Shown here: one piece after another, positions 60,010-64,000 of the stretch
How positions within the stretch are numbered: the stretch's first letter is position 1
Layout: the number at the start of each line of letters is the position of its first letter
DNA from: Armatimonadetes bacterium CG06_land_8_20_14_3_00_66_21
GTDB lineage: Bacteria > Armatimonadota > Abditibacteriia > CG2-30-66-41
Assembly (NCBI GenBank): GCA_002779825.1
Contig: PEVN01000452.1
Location: forward strand, 18,371 to 82,370
Length of the DNA: 64,000 nucleotides
Direction: 5' to 3'
Position numbers and translations under genes: made by a program
The notes under the pieces: generated by a model
What the model was told of the DNA's origin: nothing
The model's input: only the letters and a program-made list of their open reading frames with translations
Databases searched by the model: none

Positions 60010-60699
60010 TCACGGGCGCGGTCCGAAGAGACCCGTGCCGACTCGGACGAGGGTCGCTCCCTCCTCGACTGCGAGGGGGTAATCGTGGGTCATTCCCATG
60101 GAGAGCTGGTCCATCGACACCCTCGGAATCCCGGCCGCTCCCACTTCCTCCGCCAATGCGCGTAGCCGACGGAAGAACGGGCGCGACTGCTCAGGATCCG
60201 CAGAGAAGGGCGGCATGCACATCAGGCCACGAACGTTGAGGTTCGCCAACGGTGCCACCTGCGCGGCGAGGGCCCGAAGCTCTGCCGGGGGCACCCCGGA
60301 CTTCGTCTCCTCGCCGCCCAAGTTCACTTCGATCAGCACCTCAAGCGTCTTGCCGACTGCCGCAGCGCGCTTGTCGAGTTCCTGTGCCAGCCGAACACTG
60401 TCCACGGACTGGACTACGTCGAAGAGCTGCACAGCGTGCCGAGCCTTGTTGACCTGGAGGTGCCCGATGAAGTGCAGGCTGACCGGCCCGCGGAGGAGGG
60501 GGAGCTTGTCCTGTGCTTCCTGGACGTAGTTCTCGCCTACGGCCCGCAGACCGGCCTCGATCGCACAGTTGACGCGGTCGGGGGGGACCTTCTTTGCAGC
60601 GCCCAGGATCGTCACGTCTTCAGCGCGGCGTGCAGACCGTTCCGCGGCTTCCGCTACGCGCTGTTGAATGACCCTGAGATTGGCCGCAACATCCACCAT
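60010..60699 (-). CDS. yggS: PLP homeostasis protein (YggS/YlmE family)
   Basis: A pyridoxal-phosphate-binding TIM-barrel protein that balances free PLP. The 229 residues include ILGAAKKVPPDRVNCAI (the second lysine at the PLP-binding position), VGENYVQEAQDKLPLL, SLHFIGHLQVNKARHAVQLF, LEVLIEVNLGGEETKSGV and SMDQLSMGMTHDYPLAVEEG, with the arginine/threonine end RVGTGLFGPR. It heads the yggS-sepF-proC-yggT-divIVA operon behind a near-consensus promoter at 60759-60787. Confidence 0.94.
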   Translation of the reverse strand: MVDVAANLRVIQQRVAEAAERSARRAEDVTILGAAKKVPPDRVNCAIEAGLRAVGENYVQEAQDKLPLLRGPVSLHFIGHLQVNKARHAVQLFDVVQSVDSVRLAQELDKRAAAVGKTLEVLIEVNLGGEETKSGVPPAELRALAAQVAPLANLNVRGLMCMPPFSADPEQSRPFFRRLRALAEEVGAAGIPRVSMDQLSMGMTHDYPLAVEEGATLVRVGTGLFGPRP

Positions 60700-60758
60700 G
60701 GCAATGACGCAGTGGCTCCTTCTGGGGTGGCGGTCGTGCGATAGTACCGAGTGGACGC

Positions 60759-60787
60759 ATTATAGCACACGGTCAAGGGGTGGGCAA
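60759..60787 (-). promoter_or_regulatory. Near-consensus promoter for the yggS-divIVA operon
   Basis: On the minus strand TTGCCC (60787-60782), a 17-base spacer and a perfect TATAAT (60764-60759). Transcription would start near 60752, about 53 bases before the yggS ATG. Confidence 0.7.
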
Positions 60788-60926
60788 CAAGGGAGGGGCG
60801 GCAGTCGTGCGTTCGCCGGCAATCCCGGCATCGAACCCTCGCCCGGGGCCCCGGGCATTCGTTCCACGCCCCCTCGGCGGCACGTGCGCGGGGTGGGGGC
60901 GGATTGGCAACAATGCCGCGGAGGCT

Positions 60927-60955
60927 TTGACCTTGACCCAGGGTTTTGGTATCCT
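60927..60955 (+). promoter_or_regulatory. Promoter for the second sigma-70-family gene
   Basis: TTGACC (60927-60932), a 17-base spacer and TATCCT (60950-60955). The start would be near 60962, with a leader of about 126 bases. Confidence 0.6.
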
Positions 60956-61087
60956 CTGCGTGGCTGGTTTGAGTGAAGCGAGCTCTCCGGGAAGCCTCCG
61001 GTCTCGCCGCGCGCGTGCGAGTGCGCCCACTGCCGGTGGCGGGCACTCCAGTCAATCTGACCAGGAAGTAGTCCTCGAGCATGCACC

Positions 61088-62089
61088 ATGGTTGAGCTTC
61101 TCTCGTTCGGTGACAGCGATACGGAACTACCGCCGGGATCCCTGCGGCAGACCGAGGAGACCGACGACTGGGCGTCGGTCGAAGACTCCGACAACGGCAA
61201 CGGTGATCGCCCCGACTCCGGAAAGGACGACGAGGGCTGGGTGCCCTGGGGAGCGGGTTTCATCGACGAGCAATGGTCGCGCGCTCTCAGCAAGCGCGCG
61301 CTGCTTTCCCGCGGCGAGGAGATCGAGCTGGCGCGCAAGGCGCAAGCCGGCGACGAAGACGCGCGAGAGCACTTCATCGAGTCCAATTTCAAGCTCGTCA
61401 TCAGCGTCGCGAAGCGCTACCGCAACTCCGGGGTCCCCATGGAGGACCTCATCCAAGAGGGCAACCTGGGTCTGATCAAGGCAGTGGATAAGTTCGACCC
61501 CGATCGTGGCTGCCGGTTCAGTACCCATGCAGTGTTGTGGATCGAGGGGCAGATCCGTCGCAGCATCGCCAACCTCCGGCACAATGTGCACCTGCCCCTC
61601 CGGATTGTGGCCGACCTGAGCAAGCTGAGCCGCGTCACCGACGAGCTTACGCAGAAGTTCGGGCAGAAGCCCTCGGCCATGGACTTGGCGGAGACGATGG
61701 AGGCGTCGGTCGGGCATGTCACGCAACTCCTGGAGCTCCGTCCCGATCCGGTGTCACTGGATGAGACCATCGACGGCGAGTTGGGGATGTTTCTGTCGGA
61801 CGTGCTGGAGGACGAGAACACGCTCTTCCCGGACGACTTTGCGGTCCGGCGGGAGTCGCAGCGCGAAGTGCTGGACGTGCTGCAAGCCCTGCCGGAGCGC
61901 TACCAGTTGGTCCTGCGCCTGCGCTATGGTCTGGACGACGGTCGGGAGCACACTCTGGAGGAGATCGGCCAGAAGCTGAACCTGACCCGACAGCGAGTGC
62001 GGCAGATCGAGATGACTGCGCTGAAGAAGATGCGCTGTATGGACTGTCCGCGCCTCCATCTTTTCGACCCGGAAGACGTGGTAGCGTGA
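61088..62089 (+). CDS. Group 2-like sigma-70 factor
   Basis: A second sigma factor of the sigma-70 family, 333 residues. It has an acidic, low-complexity N-terminus of about 60 residues (DWASVEDSDNGNGDRPDSGK) in place of region 1.1, then regions 2 ([60 protein letters not shown]), 3 and 4 (HTLEEIGQKLNLTRQRVRQI). The region 2.4 segment differs from the primary factor (THAVLWIEGQIRR versus [13 protein letters not shown]), so promoter preference may differ somewhat. It is probably a non-essential or stress-related alternative factor. It has its own promoter and is divergent from the division operon. Confidence 0.88.
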   Translation: MVELLSFGDSDTELPPGSLRQTEETDDWASVEDSDNGNGDRPDSGKDDEGWVPWGAGFIDEQWSRALSKRALLSRGEEIELARKAQAGDEDAREHFIESNFKLVISVAKRYRNSGVPMEDLIQEGNLGLIKAVDKFDPDRGCRFSTHAVLWIEGQIRRSIANLRHNVHLPLRIVADLSKLSRVTDELTQKFGQKPSAMDLAETMEASVGHVTQLLELRPDPVSLDETIDGELGMFLSDVLEDENTLFPDDFAVRRESQREVLDVLQALPERYQLVLRLRYGLDDGREHTLEEIGQKLNLTRQRVRQIEMTALKKMRCMDCPRLHLFDPEDVVA

Positions 62090-62333
62090 CGCCAGAATGC
62101 CGGCCATGGCCGCGGCCGAGTGCTCGCGTCACAATAGATACTGGACAGGCGGGATGAAGTGGAACGGGCGACCCGGGGGCCTGTGTCTACGCTCTGTCGC
62201 GACCGTTTGCCCCGGCTGAATCCGCTTCGCGTTCGCCCGTTGGTTGGGCACTGTGACCCCGAAGGCCCGTACAGCCGGGCAGCTCGCCCGTCTTCGCCTC
62301 AGTGCCGTCTGTTACCGAAAGAGAGCCTGTTAG

Positions 62334-63605
62334 ATGGAAACGATTTACCTCGATCATGCAGCCACGACGCCGGTCGCTCCGGAAGTCATCGAGGCGATGT
62401 TGCCCTACTTTACCGAGCACTTCGGCAACCCGAACGGGATTTACTCGGTCTCACGTCGGGCAAAGCAGGCGCTGGAGGAGTCCCGGCAGCGCGTGGCGGA
62501 GTTCTTCCACTGCAAGGTGACAGAAGTCGTGTTCACCGGCGGCGGGTCCGAGAGCGACAACATGGCGATCAAGGGAGTCGCCCTCGCCCAGCAGGGAAAG
62601 GGGCGGCATCTCATCACCACCCAGATCGAGCACCACGCTGTCTTGCACGCGTGCCAAGCGCTCGGAAAACAGGGGTACGAAGTCACCTACCTGCCGGTGG
62701 ACGCGACCGGACTGGTCACTCCCGAGCAGGTTCGAGAAGCCATTCGAGACGACACGATCTTGGTCTCGGTCATGTATGCCAACAACGAGGTTGGCACGGT
62801 GGAGCCCATCGCCGAGATCGGTGCCGTCTGTCGCGAGGAGGGCGTGCTGTTCCACACAGACGCGGTTCAGGCAGTGGGGCAAGTCGACTGCCAGGTGGAA
62901 GCGCTCAATGTCGATCTGCTGAGCTGCTCGGCGCACAAGCTGTACGGCCCCAAGGGCGTCGGCGCCACGTACGTCCGGCGCGGCACCAAGCTGCTTCCGC
63001 TCATTGACGGAGGCGGGCAGGAGCGCAACCGGCGGTCTGGCACGGAGAACGTCGCCGGCATTGTGGGCATGGCCACTGCACTCGACTTGGCTGAACAGCA
63101 CCAGGCGGCCGGGGAGACGGTGAGGATACAGCAGCTCCGCGACCGGCTCATAGAGGGGATCGGCGAACGGGTCCCCCAGGTGCGCCTCAACGGCCACCCC
63201 ACCAAGCGCCTGCCCAACAACGTCAACTTCTGCATTCAGTACATCGAGGGCGAAGGCGTCCTCCTGGGGCTGGACATGTCCGGGATCTGCGCCTCAAGCG
63301 GCTCTGCCTGCACTTCCGGCAGTCTGGATCCCTCGCACGTGCTCCTCGCCATGGGCATTCCACACGAGCGCGCGCACGGTTCACTGCGGCTTTCGCTTGG
63401 GGTGCATAGCACCGAGGCGCAGGTGGACACAGTGCTGGAGGTGCTCCCCAAAGTCGTGGAACGCCTGCGCCAGTTGTCGCCCCTCTACGACCCGAAGACG
63501 CAGACAGCCACGAAGCTGGCGGAGGCGTTCCGGCAGCGCGCAGAGAGCGGGGAGTTCGAGCACGCCGGCGATCACGACCACGACCTGGAAGACGCCGAGG
63601 GCTGA
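62334..63605 (+). CDS. Cysteine desulfurase (NifS/IscS type)
   Basis: A PLP enzyme that takes sulfur from cysteine for Fe-S clusters and thiolation. The 423 residues show YLDHAATTPVAPEVIEAM, FGNPNGIYSVSRRAK, VVFTGGGSESDNMAIKG, QIEHHAVLHACQAL, the PLP lysine in LLSCSAHKLYGPKG (near 202) and the active-site cysteine in SGSACTSGSLDPSHVLLAMG (near 325). The C-terminus carries a His/Asp-rich tail (HAGDHDHDLEDAEG) not typical of the family. No iscU, iscR or nifU adjoins; nuoB follows, a subunit that needs a [4Fe-4S] cluster. A GAGAG site precedes the ATG. Confidence 0.94.
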   Translation: METIYLDHAATTPVAPEVIEAMLPYFTEHFGNPNGIYSVSRRAKQALEESRQRVAEFFHCKVTEVVFTGGGSESDNMAIKGVALAQQGKGRHLITTQIEHHAVLHACQALGKQGYEVTYLPVDATGLVTPEQVREAIRDDTILVSVMYANNEVGTVEPIAEIGAVCREEGVLFHTDAVQAVGQVDCQVEALNVDLLSCSAHKLYGPKGVGATYVRRGTKLLPLIDGGGQERNRRSGTENVAGIVGMATALDLAEQHQAAGETVRIQQLRDRLIEGIGERVPQVRLNGHPTKRLPNNVNFCIQYIEGEGVLLGLDMSGICASSGSACTSGSLDPSHVLLAMGIPHERAHGSLRLSLGVHSTEAQVDTVLEVLPKVVERLRQLSPLYDPKTQTATKLAEAFRQRAESGEFEHAGDHDHDLEDAEG

Positions 63606-63707
63606 GCCGGCTGAGGCGGAACGCGGTGTGGTCAACGTGATGCAAGCGGCCGAATGGGTTAGAATGGCGCGTGCGCCGAGGCGCTGACGTTGACCGAGGA
63701 GCAGTCC

Positions 63708-64000
63708 ATGTCCCACATCCGATTCCCGGAAGAGTCCGGCATCCAACTGGTTGAAGACGTCCCCGACGGGGGGATCTTCCTCGGCTCTGTCGAGAAGGTC
63801 TTCAACTGGGTCGTCAACTGGGGTCGCAAGGCCTCTATGTGGCCGCTGACGTTCGGGCTGGCTTGCTGCGCCATTGAGATGATGGCCACCGGTGCCGCTC
63901 GGTACGACCTGGACCGGTTCGGCATCATCTTTCGCGCCACCCCTCGCCAGTCTGACCTGATGATTGTCGCGGGGACCGTCACCCACAAGATGGCTTCCCG
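63708..64000 (+). CDS. nuoB: NADH-quinone oxidoreductase subunit B (partial, right edge)
   Basis: The subunit carrying the terminal [4Fe-4S] cluster N2 of respiratory complex I, on the cytoplasmic side of the membrane. ATG 63708 follows a GAGGAG site. About 97 residues are in the window: [20 protein letters not shown], then [20 protein letters not shown] with the first two cluster cysteines, and [17 protein letters not shown]. The distal cysteines are beyond the edge. No other nuo gene is visible here; more may follow to the right. Confidence 0.95.
   Translation, partial: MSHIRFPEESGIQLVEDVPDGGIFLGSVEKVFNWVVNWGRKASMWPLTFGLACCAIEMMATGAARYDLDRFGIIFRATPRQSDLMIVAGTVTHKMAS

Larger units (their letters stand above)
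60700..61087. other. Divergent promoter region between yggS and the second sigma factor
   Basis: No gene is present. The region holds a promoter on each strand. Minus-strand frames remain open through it but have no start signals and read as low-complexity protein. Confidence 0.55.

Noticed and set aside
63660-63665. TAGAAT as a nuoB promoter
   Set aside because: The hexamer 17 bases upstream (GTGATG) does not match a -35 element; too weak to list as a feature.

Overview
The window is high-GC bacterial chromosome with no phage, integrase, transposase, CRISPR array or rRNA. The gene set points to an Armatimonadota-like or similar deep-branching lineage: a division/cell-wall (dcw) cluster carrying the DUF881 and DUF1290 (small basic protein) genes in front of ftsA, a yggS-sepF-proC-yggT-divIVA cluster, a meso-DAP-type murE, and many secreted carbohydrate-active or propeller proteins of the kind common in Armatimonadota and Planctomycetota. 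The lineage is an inference from gene content.

Layout. 1-2,760 (minus): cytochrome bd oxidase (cydB cut by the left edge, cydA) behind an Rrf2-type regulator with three clustered cysteines and a clear promoter. 3,047-7,230 (plus): two secreted proteins, one with an exact 45-bp in-frame tandem duplication, the other a GHL10-type glycosidase-like protein. 7,575-9,641 (plus): a compact restriction-modification-like island made of a small ORF, an endonuclease-like ORF and an N4-cytosine-type methyltransferase with motif I before motif IV. 9,642-11,744: long leader, RhlE-like DEAD-box helicase, terminator. 11,956-12,766: a hypothetical gene and a BrnT/BrnA toxin-antitoxin pair with a truncated toxin. 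12,804-17,360 (plus): secreted glycosidase-like genes, the last one broken. 17,404-22,158 (minus): a HEAT+LamG protein and a large secreted PQQ-type propeller protein. 23,242-27,156 (plus): a VIT/vWA protein and a Tat-exported Gfo/Idh/MocA oxidoreductase, closed by a strong terminator.

27,454-44,028 (plus) is the dcw cluster: mraZ, rsmH, ftsL-like, ftsI, murE, murF, mraY, murD, ftsW, murG, murC, ftsQ, DUF881, sbp, ftsA. Genes are tightly packed or overlapping, and murB, ddl and ftsZ are absent. A consensus-like promoter precedes mraZ and is followed at once by 10-bp-phased repeats that look like a MraZ operator. Facing the cluster on the minus strand are a CAT-anticodon tRNA, rpoD and dnaG, then a secreted glycine-rich repeat protein, a clan-A glycoside hydrolase translationally coupled to a TPR-deacetylase, and acylphosphatase.

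54,094-56,565 (plus): glycerophosphodiesterase, a SpoU/TrmJ-type RNA methyltransferase and YceI. 56,588-60,699 (minus): a sugar-phosphate isomerase-like gene, then divIVA, yggT, proC, sepF and yggS (reading right to left), with a long REP-like hairpin between yggT and divIVA. 60,700-64,000: near-consensus divergent promoters, a second sigma-70-family factor, cysteine desulfurase, and nuoB cut by the right edge.

Together the window combines housekeeping modules (envelope synthesis, division, replication priming, transcription initiation, Fe-S supply, respiration) with a glycan-processing secretome. The most novel-looking pieces are the MraZ-operator architecture, the restriction-modification-like island, and several signs of recent local rearrangement: a tandem duplication, a deletion with frameshift, a degraded toxin and hairpin repeats.
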